A stretch of DNA of 64,000 bases from NCBI RefSeq assembly GCF_900129855.1, contig NZ_LT670819.1, positions 5,642,001 through 5,706,000 on the forward strand. Direction: 5' to 3'. A program made the position numbers and the translations under genes. This document shows, piece by piece, positions 1 through 8,089 of the stretch. The number at the start of each line of letters is the position of its first letter. Within the stretch, counting starts at the first letter, position 1. A model generated the notes under the pieces. The model saw only the letters and a program-made list of their open reading frames with translations. It made no database searches and had not been told where the DNA came from. The stretch is from Streptomyces sp. 3214.6. Lineage in GTDB: Bacteria; Actinomycetota; Actinomycetes; Streptomycetales; Streptomycetaceae.

Positions 1-1
1 C

Positions 2-688
2 ACCGCACAGCCGCAGTCGCTCGACCTCGGTCTGGCCGGAGCGCAGCTAGTGGAGCTGGCGCTGGCCGGACGGATAGCCCCTGACGGGGATCGTATCGCC
101 GTGGTGGCACCACGGCCGACTGGAGATCCGACTTTGGACTGCGCGTTGGAGTTGCTGCGAAGGCGCGGCGCTCCTGTGCGTGCCGTCCACTGGATCGGCG
201 GGCCGCGTCTCGGGCTGCGCCAGACCTACCTCTCGCATCTGGAGCGCTGCGGCATGGTTACCGCCGTCGCGGGCCAGATGTGCGGAGTGCTGCCGACGAC
301 TCGCTACCAGGCGACGGACAACGACATCAGCCGGGAGATCAGGGCCCGGCTGGACTCCGCGATCCGCACCGGCGTTCCGCCGGACCCGCGGACCGCGGCG
401 CTCGCCGCACTGGCGCACGCGGTCGGCCTCGGCAAGCACCTGTATCCGGGGAACGAGGGACGCTCGTCCCGCTCCCGGCTGCGGGACCTGATCAGGCACG
501 ACCCGATGGGCGGTCTCGTGGCGCACGCCGTGATGGACGTCCAGAACGGCGCGGCCGCACAGCCGCGTCGCCAGCAGGCACCCGCCGGCCGTCAGGCAGG
601 ACCGGGGGCCAGGCCCGCTCCGGAGCCCGCCCGTGGCGTTCCGGCGCAGCCGCACCGAGGTTCCATGGCGCGTGTCGTGGCCCACTGA
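2..688 (+). CDS. GPP34 (GOLPH3/VPS74-like) family protein, 5' end outside window
   Basis: The reading frame is open from base 2, before the first in-frame GTG at 50, so the gene starts upstream of the window. The visible N-terminal part (DLGLAGAQLVELALAGRI, then APRPTGDPTLDCALELL) matches the repeated helix-turn pattern of GOLPH3/GPP34 proteins, which in eukaryotes bind phosphatidylinositol-4-phosphate at the Golgi. In actinomycetes they are common and their role is unknown. A central LPTTRYQATD segment and a basic, Ala/Pro-rich tail of about 50 residues follow; the tail looks less conserved. No neighbour suggests a pathway. Confidence 0.8.
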   Translation, partial: TAQPQSLDLGLAGAQLVELALAGRIAPDGDRIAVVAPRPTGDPTLDCALELLRRRGAPVRAVHWIGGPRLGLRQTYLSHLERCGMVTAVAGQMCGVLPTTRYQATDNDISREIRARLDSAIRTGVPPDPRTAALAALAHAVGLGKHLYPGNEGRSSRSRLRDLIRHDPMGGLVAHAVMDVQNGAAAQPRRQQAPAGRQAGPGARPAPEPARGVPAQPHRGSMARVVAH

Positions 689-714
689 GCCGCAGTCCCA
701 CGACGCACGCAGCT

Positions 715-751
715 CGCAAGTCGCACAGTCGCAAGTCGCACAGTTGCAAGT
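715..751. repeat. 15-bp tandem repeat in intergenic region
   Basis: The unit CGCAAGTCGCACAGT occurs at 715-729 and 730-744, followed by a partial third copy ending near 751. It lies directly downstream of the GPP34 gene. The whole 689-1061 spacer (373 bp) shows no convincing gene; besides this repeat it has scattered CGCAAGAC/GACGTAAG motifs and the promoter region of the next gene. Confidence 0.8.
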
Positions 752-1061
752 GGTAAGACGCGCAACGCAAGACGCAGCACGCCTGACGTAAGTCCTGGTG
801 GACGTAAGACCCGTTCGGGAGCCGCCGCGGCCCGCGCGGGGCGGAGGGACCAGTGTCCCGCCGTCCCGCGCGGACGCATGCTGGGAACACGTCGCCGCTC
901 CCGCCGCGTTGCCCGGCATCCTTCGGGGGGCGACCCGAACTGGCGTGTACCGGCCGCATATCCACCGTTTTCCAGCGGTAGAAAGCACCTTGGTGGCAGT
1001 CTGCTCAGCAGCAGATACACAAAGTGTTGGTTACAGGCACGCAGCCGGAGGTGCACGTCCC

Positions 1062-1919
1062 GTGGCGTCCAATGTCAATCCCACTGTCAGGCGACGCCGG
1101 CTGGGCCAGGAGCTGCGTCGGCTCCGCGAGCTCAAGGGCATGACGGCCGAAGAGGTCGCCGAGCGCCTGCTGGTGTCGCAGTCCAAGATCAGCCGGCTGG
1201 AGAACGGCCGGCGCAGCATCAGTCAGCGTGACGTCCGTGACCTGTGCGGGGTGTACGAGGTCGAGGACCAGCGGATGGTCGACTCGCTGATGGAGATGGC
1301 CAAGGACTCCCGCCAGCAGGGCTGGTGGCATGCCTTCGGCGATGTCCCGTACAGCGTCTACATCGGTCTGGAGACGGACGCGGCGAGCCTGCGCGTGTAC
1401 GACCCGCAGGTCGTGCCCGGCCTGTTGCAGACCCGTCAGTACGCGGAGGCGCTGATCTCGGGCGCGCTGCCGGAGACCGCGCACACGGAGGTCGAGAAGC
1501 GTGTGCAGGTGCGCATGCGTCGGCAGGAACGTGTCTCCTCGAGCGAGAACCCGCTGCGGCTGTGGAGCGTCATGGACGAGTCGGCGCTGCGCAGGGTCGT
1601 CGGCAGCCGTGAGCTCATGCGGGAACAGCTCGAACACCTCGTGGAGCAGTCCCAGTTGCCGCACGTCACCGTGCAGGTGATCCCCTTCGACATGGGCGCG
1701 CATCCGGGGCTGAACGGCCAGTACGCGATCCTGGAGTTCCCGGACACGGCCGACTCCAGCGTCGTCTACATCGAGGGCGTCACCAGCGACCTCTACCTGG
1801 AGAAGCCGAACGACGTGCAGAAGTACAGCGTGATGTACGAGCACCTGCGCGCCCAGGCCCTGAACGTGGACCAGTCACGCCAGTTCATCGCCGACATCGC
1901 GAAGAAGTACGTGCCCTGA
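1062..1919 (+). CDS. XRE-family HTH regulator with DUF5753 C-terminal domain (WhiJ-like)
   Basis: A 285-residue protein with an N-terminal XRE helix-turn-helix (about residues 10-65: LGQELRRLRELKGMT, then SQSKISRLENGRR), followed by a DUF5753 sensor-like domain (GLLQTRQYAEALI, then HVTVQVIPFDMGAHPGLNG). I chose the GTG at 1062 because a GGAGG lies at 1047-1051, about 10 nt upstream, and residues before it look non-coding. Such regulators are typically encoded beside a small DUF397 protein, as here; the whiJ and abaA loci of S. coelicolor are the known examples affecting development and antibiotic production. The ligand is unknown. Confidence 0.92.
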   Translation: MASNVNPTVRRRRLGQELRRLRELKGMTAEEVAERLLVSQSKISRLENGRRSISQRDVRDLCGVYEVEDQRMVDSLMEMAKDSRQQGWWHAFGDVPYSVYIGLETDAASLRVYDPQVVPGLLQTRQYAEALISGALPETAHTEVEKRVQVRMRRQERVSSSENPLRLWSVMDESALRRVVGSRELMREQLEHLVEQSQLPHVTVQVIPFDMGAHPGLNGQYAILEFPDTADSSVVYIEGVTSDLYLEKPNDVQKYSVMYEHLRAQALNVDQSRQFIADIAKKYVP

Positions 1920-1921
1920 TA

Positions 1922-1936
1922 GGCCCGTAGCGGGCC
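1922..1936 (+). terminator. Short hairpin just after the DUF5753 regulator
   Basis: GGCCCG (1922-1927) and CGGGCC (1931-1936) form a 6-bp stem with a 3-nt loop two bases after the stop codon. No U-tract follows, as is usual in Streptomyces. Weak terminator or attenuator candidate. Confidence 0.35.
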
Positions 1937-1953
1937 CGCATTGTACGCCTCCT

Positions 1954-1998
1954 CTCGACCGGATGGAAGTTTCCAATGGAATATGTCATCCGGTCGAG
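1954..1998. promoter_or_regulatory. 12-bp perfect inverted repeat between the HTH gene and the DUF397 gene
   Basis: CTCGACCGGATG (1954-1965) is exactly complementary to CATCCGGTCGAG (1987-1998), with a 21-nt AT-richer loop that itself holds the near-palindrome TTCCA-A-TGGAA. It sits between the regulator and its DUF397 partner. It could be a terminator/attenuator that separates expression of the two genes, or an operator for the HTH protein. Confidence 0.6.
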
Positions 1999-2105
1999 TG
2001 AATAGTCGCTTCGTCAGTCGATGTTGGCGAGTAGCGTCGATCACGCCATCGAGCAACAAGGTTGGCGCGATGACAGCAACTCAACAACTGCACTCCGGAG
2101 CAAAA

Positions 2106-2297
2106 ATGGCAATTCGTCAGGGCAGCGCACACACGTGGACCAAGTCTTCGTACTCCACGGGCAACGGTGCGTGCGTCGAGGTCAAGTCGCCGGCGGTCCA
2201 GGCCATGTTCGTCCGGGACTCCAAGGTCCAGGACGGTCCGAACCTGGTCTTCCCCGCCGACGCGTGGAGCGACTTCGTGGCATCGGTCAAGGCGTAG
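2106..2297 (+). CDS. DUF397 domain protein, partner of the upstream HTH regulator
   Basis: A 63-residue protein beginning MAIRQGSAHTWTKSSYSTG and containing the DUF397 hallmarks: W-T-K-S-S-Y-S, NGACVEV, VRDSK and the closing F-x-x-D-A-W-S-D-F. The ATG at 2106 is preceded by CGGAG at 2096-2100 with ideal spacing. An in-frame ATG at 2070 would add 12 residues but has a poorer ribosome site. DUF397 proteins accompany XRE/DUF5753 regulators and probably modulate them, in some models like antitoxin-toxin pairs. Function here is inferred from the pair only. Confidence 0.9.
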   Translation: MAIRQGSAHTWTKSSYSTGNGACVEVKSPAVQAMFVRDSKVQDGPNLVFPADAWSDFVASVKA

Positions 2298-2354
2298 GGC
2301 AGAGGACTTCCCGACGCTCGACCGTCACCGATACAACTGCACAAGAACCACCCA

Positions 2355-2397
2355 CGGGCCCTCTCGTCCAGCTCGCCGTCCTAGCCGAGAGGGCCCG
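2355..2397. terminator. Bidirectional terminator between convergent genes
   Basis: CGGGCCCTCTCG (2355-2366) and CGAGAGGGCCCG (2386-2397) form a perfect 12-bp stem with a 19-nt loop. It lies between the DUF397 gene (+) and the glutathione peroxidase gene (-), which converge, so it can serve both. Confidence 0.8.
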
Positions 2398-2440
2398 GTG
2401 CTGTTCCCGGGGTGCCGGCTCCGCGGGTCCGGCCCGGTTG

Positions 2441-2477
2441 GACCGGTCAGGCCGGTCAGCCCGGTCAGGCCGGTCAG
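2441..2477. repeat. 9-bp tandem repeat (CCGGTCAG-type) at the 3' end of the peroxidase gene
   Basis: Four to five alternating copies of CCGGTCAGG/CCGGTCAGC run up to the stop codon of the glutathione peroxidase gene on the opposite strand. Confidence 0.7.
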
Positions 2478-2977
2478 CCCAGCTGGGCCTCGATGGCCGC
2501 GACGACCTCGGCGGCCTCCGGCTCGGTCTGCGGGGAGAAGCGAGCGACGACGGAGCCGTCCCGGCCGATCAGGAACTTCTCGAAGTTCCAGCGGATGTCG
2601 CCGTCGTGGCCCTCGCCGTCCGCGAACCCGACGAGACGCTCGTACAGCTGGTGCCGCGCCTCCCCGTTGACCTCGACCTTCTCGGTCAGCGGGAAGGTCA
2701 CGCCGTAGGTGGCCGAGCAGAACTCGGCGATCTCCTCGGCACTGCCGGGCTCCTGCCCGAGGAACTGGTTGCAGGGCACGCCGAGGACGGTGAAGCCCTG
2801 GCCGGCGTACCGCTCCTGGAGCTTCTCCAGGCCCGTGTACTGCGGGGTCAGGCCGCACTTGGAGGCCACGTTCACCACCAGCACGGCCTGGCCCGCGTAC
2901 TGGGAGAGCTCCGCGGAACCGCCCTTGAGGGCACCGATCTGGACGTCGAGGGGAGAGGAACCGGCATCAGTAGTCAT
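2474..2977 (-). CDS. Glutathione peroxidase-family thiol peroxidase
   Basis: A 167-residue protein with the complete glutathione-peroxidase pattern: NVASKCGLTPQY (peroxidatic Cys41 in place of selenocysteine), LGVPCNQFLGQEPG, and WNFEKFLIGRDG (catalytic Trp/Asn). In actinomycetes lacking glutathione such enzymes normally use thioredoxin or mycothiol systems to reduce peroxides in the cytoplasm. The ATG at 2977 is preceded by CCGGAGC; an upstream in-frame start would add 16 atypical residues. It is a single transcription unit, convergent with the DUF397 gene. Confidence 0.95.
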   Translation of the reverse strand: MTTDAGSSPLDVQIGALKGGSAELSQYAGQAVLVVNVASKCGLTPQYTGLEKLQERYAGQGFTVLGVPCNQFLGQEPGSAEEIAEFCSATYGVTFPLTEKVEVNGEARHQLYERLVGFADGEGHDGDIRWNFEKFLIGRDGSVVARFSPQTEPEAAEVVAAIEAQLG

Positions 2978-3032
2978 GCTCCGGATGGTAGGGCCTGCAA
3001 GGTGACCCATCCCTTCCGGGGGCACCCCCCGC

Positions 3033-4028
3033 TTACGATTCCGGCCCCTGCCCCAGTGTCCCGGCCGCTCGCGCCACCGCTTCGCCGGCCGGCGTGCGGG
3101 AGTACAGCACCGAGCGGCCCGCCCGGTGGCGTCGGATCAGGCCCGCGTCCAGCAGGACGCGCAGGTGGCGGCCCACCGAGCCGAGGCCCTGACCGGTCAC
3201 GGCCACCAGTTGGGTGGTGCTCAGGGGGCCCTCGCCGAGGAGGACGAGGACCGTCGCCCGCGCGGGGCCCAGCAGCGCGCTCAGCGCGGCCGGCGCGGCG
3301 CGGGCCCGCTCCCCGTGATCCCCGGCCAGTGCCCCCGCACAGGGGTAGACGACGGCGTACCGCTCCCGCCCCTCCCACGACACCCACCCGGCCTTCGGGG
3401 TGACCGGTACGAACACCAGCTCGGCCCCGGAGATCTCGCGGGGCGGATACTCGTGCAGGTTGACCTGAAACCGACTCTCCCCGAGCCATCGCGTCCCCGG
3501 CCGCAGGGAGTCCAGCACGGCGGCCCAGCCACCCCGGCTGACCTGCGCTGTCCGCGCCACGACGTCGGCCTCCAGGATGCGCCGCCGCCGCTCCCAGTAC
3601 GGCCGTACGCCCGCCTCCCACGCGTACTCGAGCAGCGCGGCCGCCCGCTCGGCGAGGTCGTCGCGGTCCAGGGTGGCGGGCAGCGGGCCGGCCAGGGACA
3701 TCCGAAGATGGTCGCGGACGTCCGCCGGACGGGCCGCCCGGATCCGGTCCACACCCTCCTCGAAACTCTCGCCGTCCCTCGGCGTGGGCGTGAGGAAGTC
3801 GGCGATCCAGTGCCGCCCCAGTCCGGCCCGCACGAGCAGCGCGGTCACCGGGTCGGCGGCGAGCACGGCGCGGTAGCCGGGGAGATGGTCGCGCAGCCAG
3901 TCGTGTTCGCCGGGGTGCGCGCCCACGCCCGTGTGCAGCAGCTTCAGGCTCGCGAAGGTCTCCGCGAGCGGCGAGAGCACGAACCGGCTGCGGGCCAGAG
4001 TGTCCGCGTTCACCTGCCACCAGCCCAT
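3033..4028 (-). CDS. ArsR-type winged-helix transcriptional regulator (DUF5937-like N-terminus)
   Basis: A 331-residue protein. Residues from about 245 to 320 form an ArsR-family winged helix (LLGPARATVLVLLGEGPLST, then VGRHLRVLLDAGLIRRHRAGRS). The long N-terminal part (with LVFVPVTPKAGWVSW) is typical of the large actinobacterial ArsR-like regulators and probably senses a ligand; no metal-binding CxC motif is visible. It is divergent from the MFS gene at 4128 with about 100 bp between starts, so it most likely controls that exporter. Confidence 0.85.
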   Translation of the reverse strand: MGWWQVNADTLARSRFVLSPLAETFASLKLLHTGVGAHPGEHDWLRDHLPGYRAVLAADPVTALLVRAGLGRHWIADFLTPTPRDGESFEEGVDRIRAARPADVRDHLRMSLAGPLPATLDRDDLAERAAALLEYAWEAGVRPYWERRRRILEADVVARTAQVSRGGWAAVLDSLRPGTRWLGESRFQVNLHEYPPREISGAELVFVPVTPKAGWVSWEGRERYAVVYPCAGALAGDHGERARAAPAALSALLGPARATVLVLLGEGPLSTTQLVAVTGQGLGSVGRHLRVLLDAGLIRRHRAGRSVLYSRTPAGEAVARAAGTLGQGPES

Positions 4029-4127
4029 GACCGTCCCGCCCCCCCCGTACAGCTGCGGTCACGATCGACGTTTCGCGCCCTGGCGAAACAATAACCACCC
4101 CTCCCCGGCCCGCCCCAGACTCCGCCC

Positions 4128-5336
4128 ATGACCGGACACACGTACCGACAGCTCTTTCGCGTCCCCGAGTTCGCCCCCCTCTTCCTCTCCTCCGCCGCCC
4201 ACACCGCCGCCCAGACGGTGAGCGGGCTCGCCCTCGGCACGCTCGTCTACCGGGCCACCGACTCCCCGTTGCTGTCGGCGGTGAGCATGTTCGGCCCGTC
4301 GCTCGCCCAGGTGCTGGGCGCGACGTTCCTCCTCTCGGGGGCCGACCGGCTGCCGCCCAGGGCGACGCTGACCGGCCTCCCGCTCGGCTTCGCCGCCGCC
4401 ACGGCCGTCCTCGCCCTGCCCGCACTGCCGGTGTGGGGGGTCTTCGCCGTCGTCCTCGTCCAAGGGCTGATCGCCTCGCTCGGCGGCGGCGTCCGCTGGG
4501 GCCTGCTGAACGAGATCCTCACCAAGGACGGCTATCTGCCCGGGCGTTCGCTCTTCAACATGATGAGCGGGCTCATGCAGATCGCCGGGTACGCCGTCGG
4601 CGGCTCCCTGGTGACCGCCCTCTCCCCACGCCCGGTGCTTCTCCTCGCCGTCCTGCTCTACGCGGCCGCCGCCGTGATCGCCCGGCTCGGGCTGACCGAC
4701 CGCCCGCCGCGCGCCGTCGGCCGTCCGTCGGCTGCTGTGACCCGGCGCACCAACGCCGTCCTGTGGTCCTCCCGGCCCCGCCGCCTCACCTACCTGGGCC
4801 TGTGGGTCCCCAACGGCCTGGTCGTCGGCTGCGAGGCACTCTTCGTGTCCTACGACCCCGACGCGGCGGGCGTGCTGTTCGCGTGCGCGGCGCTGGGCAT
4901 GCTCGCCGGCGACGTGACCGTGGGCCGCCTCCTCCCGCCGTCCCTGCGGCCCCGCCTGGCCACCCCGCTCCTGCTGCTCCTCGCCACCCCCTACCTCGTC
5001 TTCGCCCTGCACCCCGCGCTCCCGCTCGCCGCGGCCTGCGCCGGCCTGGCCTCCGTCGGCTTCGGCGCGAGCCTGGTCCAGCAGGAGCGGCTGATGGCCC
5101 TGACCCCGCCCGAACTCAGCGGCCACGCCCTGGGGTTGCACTCGGCCGGCATGCTGACGATGCAGGGCGTCAGCGCGGCCCTGGCGGGCACGATCGCCCA
5201 ACTCACCTCACCGGCCACGGCGATGACGACAATGGCCCTCATGTCGATCGCGGTGACCGCGGCGTTGGAGCTCGCCACTCGAACGAACGCCGCCCGCACA
5301 CCGAACGAGCTCGCCAAGCGCCGGGCAATTCTCTAG
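4128..5336 (+). CDS. MFS transporter
   Basis: A 402-residue integral membrane protein with about 12 hydrophobic segments and the layout of a small major-facilitator exporter (GSTETLR-free type; N-terminal YRQLFRVPEFAPLFLSS, loop SGADRLPPRATLTGL). Substrate is not evident. It is divergent from the ArsR-type regulator and converges with the MarR remnant; its stop codon touches that remnant's stop. Probably induced when the regulator binds its ligand. Confidence 0.88.
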   Translation: MTGHTYRQLFRVPEFAPLFLSSAAHTAAQTVSGLALGTLVYRATDSPLLSAVSMFGPSLAQVLGATFLLSGADRLPPRATLTGLPLGFAAATAVLALPALPVWGVFAVVLVQGLIASLGGGVRWGLLNEILTKDGYLPGRSLFNMMSGLMQIAGYAVGGSLVTALSPRPVLLLAVLLYAAAAVIARLGLTDRPPRAVGRPSAAVTRRTNAVLWSSRPRRLTYLGLWVPNGLVVGCEALFVSYDPDAAGVLFACAALGMLAGDVTVGRLLPPSLRPRLATPLLLLLATPYLVFALHPALPLAAACAGLASVGFGASLVQQERLMALTPPELSGHALGLHSAGMLTMQGVSAALAGTIAQLTSPATAMTTMALMSIAVTAALELATRTNAARTPNELAKRRAIL

Positions 5337-5646
5337 GGCCTGTCCTGGACGTCGTCGGTGAAGACCGCCGGGACCTTGTTGTCGAGGACGACGCGGGCGA
5401 GGAGCGCGGTCAGCCGGTCGCGCTCGTTCGCGGTCAGGCCCGACTGCAGGTTCTCGATGCGGTGGCACGTCTCGTCGTAGAAGCCGTGCGCGAGCCGGTC
5501 GCCCTCCTCGGTGAGTCCGACGCGTACCGCCCGCCCGTCCCGCGGGTCGGGCTCGCGACGCACCAGGCCGCGCTGGACCGTCCGGTCCACGCCGACCGCA
5601 CCAACGCGGACACGACCCCCATCTGCTCACCTGCGGTTCTCCCCAT
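5333..5646 (-). pseudogene. MarR-family regulator remnant, truncated and frameshifted
   Basis: Two frames together encode the recognition helix and wing of a MarR regulator. One frame starts at 5646 and gives GEQMGVVSALVR. The other, from about 5590, gives VDRTVQRGLVRREPDPRDGRAVRVGLTEEG and runs to the stop at 5333. The switch near 5590 needs an indel, the N-terminal dimerisation helices are missing and a stop lies just upstream (5656-5658). The remnant abuts the end of the MFS gene. Confidence 0.75.
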
Positions 5647-5655
5647 GAGGGGAGC

Positions 5656-6405
5656 TTAATGGCGGGTCGAGGAGGCGAGCCTGCGCAGCTCCTTCAGGTC
5701 GATCTGCTGAGGCGTGCCGCCGACTATCTCGACGGAGAAGACGGCTTCGAACGGATGCCCCTCGGCGACGATCGGGTCAGTGAGGAAAGCGGCATCGGCG
5801 AGGAGTCGCGCCGCGGCACTCGTGCCGAACCCGAAACTCCCGGCGAGGATGATGATGTTCCGCTCCCGGTTGAAGGGGTTGGCCGCGCGAATGAGAATGC
5901 CCTGGTCGGCGACCAGTTGGTCGTGGGAATCCATGACGCAGCGCATGACCTCCCCGGTGGACGCGTCATAGATGTTCGCGTCGTGGGCGTCGACCGAGCC
6001 GAAGGTGAACGTCACGGGCAGGCGCTGCATGACCTCGGCCGTCACCTGGTTGGAGTGCGGCCCGCCCACCAGCACGAGGTTGCCCTGGCGTTCGGGGCCG
6101 GTCAGCTGGTGGCTGGGCGTCAGCGGCAGATGGCCGACACCCGCCCGCTGCAACTGCTGGCGCAGTTCGTTCAGCGCCAGCACGTCTCCGACGCCGACCA
6201 GTCCCGACCGCTCCCAGATGTAGTGCTCTTCCTTGATGAAGATCGACGTCACGACCCTGAGGTCGCTGGTGACGAACGGCTTCCAGAAACTTCGCATGTT
6301 CCGAAACCGCCATAAGTCACGCAACCTGCCGAAGGACCAGCCGGCCACGAAAGCGATCGCCGCGGACGCCAGGTTGACCAGAAGGTCACGAAGGCTGCTG
6401 CTCAT
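5656..6405 (-). CDS. Membrane-anchored protein of unknown function with a TTA codon
   Basis: A 249-residue protein that I cannot assign. Residues 8-28 (LVNLASAAIAFVAGWSFGRL) form one transmembrane segment, leaving a cytoplasmic domain of about 215 residues with Gly-rich turns LVLVGGPHSNQVTAEV and IIILAGSFGFGTSAAARLL, and RAANPFNRERN between them, suggesting a Rossmann-like nucleotide- or ligand-binding fold. The ATG at 6405 has GGAG about 10 nt upstream; the upstream in-frame extension holds low-complexity TDPTDPTDP. Leu31 is TTA (6313-6315), the only TTA codon I found in an intact gene here, so translation probably depends on bldA tRNA. Confidence 0.75.
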   Translation of the reverse strand: MSSSLRDLLVNLASAAIAFVAGWSFGRLRDLWRFRNMRSFWKPFVTSDLRVVTSIFIKEEHYIWERSGLVGVGDVLALNELRQQLQRAGVGHLPLTPSHQLTGPERQGNLVLVGGPHSNQVTAEVMQRLPVTFTFGSVDAHDANIYDASTGEVMRCVMDSHDQLVADQGILIRAANPFNRERNIIILAGSFGFGTSAAARLLADAAFLTDPIVAEGHPFEAVFSVEIVGGTPQQIDLKELRRLASSTRH

Positions 6406-6734
6406 CCAGGGGTGCTCCGATCGGGACCGGGGTGGGCGGGGGCGTGGGCCCGCTGGATTCCTCCCCGTGTCGATCGTCGCCGTCACCGGGTGGCATGCCG
6501 ATCCCTGACGTATTTTTTCTCCGCCATCAAATGGGTGCCGGAGACTCGCGAGGTCGCTCAGTGGGTCAGTGGGGTCAGTGGGGTCAGTGGTGGGCGCGTT
6601 GCCCCAGCCGAAGGCCGTGCCGACGACCATGCCGAGGATCTCGCCGATGGCGCAGCCGGTCAGGCAAGCGGGGACGGCGAGGCCGGCCCGGGGTTCCGTT
6701 CGGACGCCGGACCGGCCTCGCCCCCTCGGGACGG

Positions 6735-7409
6735 TCAGCTCTTGCCGAGGAGCTTGTTCATCTCGGCGATCTCGGCGGTCTGGGCGGTGACGATGTCGTC
6801 GGCCATGGAGGTGGCGGGACCGTACTTGCCCTTGGTCTTCTCGATGCCGGCCATGTCCACGGCGCCCTTGTGGTGCTCGATCATCATGGTCAGGAACATG
6901 GTGTCGAAGTCCGTGCCGGACGCCTTCTCCAGCTCGGTCATGTCCGAGCCGTCCATCATGCCGGGCATCGCCGAGCCGCCCGAGTGGTCCATGCCGGGCA
7001 TCGCCGAGCCGCCCGAGTGGTCCATGCCGGGCATGGCCGTCGGGACGTCCTCGCCCCAGGACGTCAGCCAGCCGCTCATGGTCTTGATCTCCGGGTCCTG
7101 CGCCTTCTCGATGCGCGAGGCGAGATCCTTGACCTTGGCCGAAGAGGCCCGGTCGGCGGCCAGCTTCGCCATCTCCAGGGCCTGGAGGTGGTGCGGGATC
7201 ATGCCCTGCGCGAAGGACATGTCCTGGGCGTTGTGCGCGGCCGCCGGCGCGGAGCTGTGACCGCCCGCGTCTCCGGTGCTGCTGCTGCCGCTTCCGCTGC
7301 TGCCGTCACTGCCGTCGCCGTCATTGCCGCAGGCGACGAGGGTGAGCGCGGCGGTGACGGACACGGCCGCGAGAACGGCGCGGCGGGTCAGGGTACGGGT
7401 GTTGCGCAT
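6735..7409 (-). CDS. DUF305 lipoprotein, Met/His-rich, probable copper handling
   Basis: A 224-residue lipoprotein: signal peptide with lipobox LTLVAC (Cys27), then two DUF305 halves, each with a ligand-rich motif (FAQGMIPHHLQALEMAKLA and FLTMMIEHHKGAVDMAGIE). Between them lies a Met/His insert made of two copies of AMPGMDHSGGS. DUF305 proteins are ferritin-like four-helix proteins often linked to copper resistance. It lies just downstream of the DUF6153 gene on the same strand (99 bp gap), so the two are probably co-transcribed. Acts outside the membrane. Confidence 0.9.
   Translation of the reverse strand: MRNTRTLTRRAVLAAVSVTAALTLVACGNDGDGSDGSSGSGSSSTGDAGGHSSAPAAAHNAQDMSFAQGMIPHHLQALEMAKLAADRASSAKVKDLASRIEKAQDPEIKTMSGWLTSWGEDVPTAMPGMDHSGGSAMPGMDHSGGSAMPGMMDGSDMTELEKASGTDFDTMFLTMMIEHHKGAVDMAGIEKTKGKYGPATSMADDIVTAQTAEIAEMNKLLGKS
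6958..7023. repeat. 33-bp exact tandem duplication inside the DUF305 gene
   Basis: Units 6958-6990 and 6991-7023 are identical and encode the duplicated Met/His-rich stretch AMPGMDHSGGS. A partial third unit follows. Confidence 0.9.
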
Positions 7410-7508
7410 GCTGAAACTCCTGCTGTGCTGTGGGTGTTCTGCGAAGTGGATCCGGACGTGCCGAGGCGCACCGTGTCGCTGTGCCGGTGACGCGGTGCGG
7501 CGCGGTTT

Positions 7509-7910
7509 CTAGATCCGCAGGAGCTGGAGTTCCGCCAGGGAGGGTGGCGCGCGTGCGCCGTCCGGGGCCGTGCGCGGGTACGAGCGGACGGCGTCGGCGC
7601 GCATCGGGACGGCCACCGGGTCGGGAGCCACGGCGGGCAGCGCCGGTGCGCCGCTCACCGCGGCCGCCACACAGGTCGGGTCGGCGTGGTGGAGGTGCCC
7701 TCCACCGCAGCCGCCGTCGTCTCCGGGACAGCCCTTGTGGGCGCTCGCCGCGGCGACCTTCATGTGCTGTGGCCCGGCGTGTTCGTGAACGGTGCCGACG
7801 GGGGCCAGGGCGTGCATGCCCAACAGCCCGGCCAGCAACCCGAGCACGAGCAGCATCCGCAGGCGCCGCACGGGCGCCGGCGCGAGGTGCTGCTGCCCGG
7901 GATCGTTCAT
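7509..7910 (-). CDS. DUF6153-type small membrane or exported protein, His/Cys-rich
   Basis: A 133-residue protein with one N-terminal hydrophobic helix (MLLVLGLLAGLLGMHALAPV) and an exposed His/Cys-rich region (HEHAGPQHM, CPGDDGGCGGGHLHHADPTC) suited to metal binding. This arrangement matches the DUF6153 family found beside DUF305 proteins in Streptomyces. Same strand and just upstream of the DUF305 gene, so a two-gene metal (probably copper) unit is likely. No operator was recognised upstream. Confidence 0.75.
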   Translation of the reverse strand: MNDPGQQHLAPAPVRRLRMLLVLGLLAGLLGMHALAPVGTVHEHAGPQHMKVAAASAHKGCPGDDGGCGGGHLHHADPTCVAAAVSGAPALPAVAPDPVAVPMRADAVRSYPRTAPDGARAPPSLAELQLLRI

Positions 7911-8089
7911 CGGGGCCAGCCTACGGGCACGTCCGGCGGATCGCTCCGCCGCCCTCCGGATGCGCAGGGTGCTGGACGCCGAGCGGTTGCTGCGCGAACT
8001 GCTGGGACGTCAGGACTGACCGGAGGTTTGCCCGGCCGTAGGGCGGTTAGCAGCGCCGGGACAGGTGTCACGGCTGCACGCAGGAAGGC

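Noticed and set aside
2021..3403. Long plus-strand frame through the peroxidase gene
   Set aside because: Antisense shadow of the clear glutathione peroxidase and ArsR-type genes; GC bias keeps the frame open.
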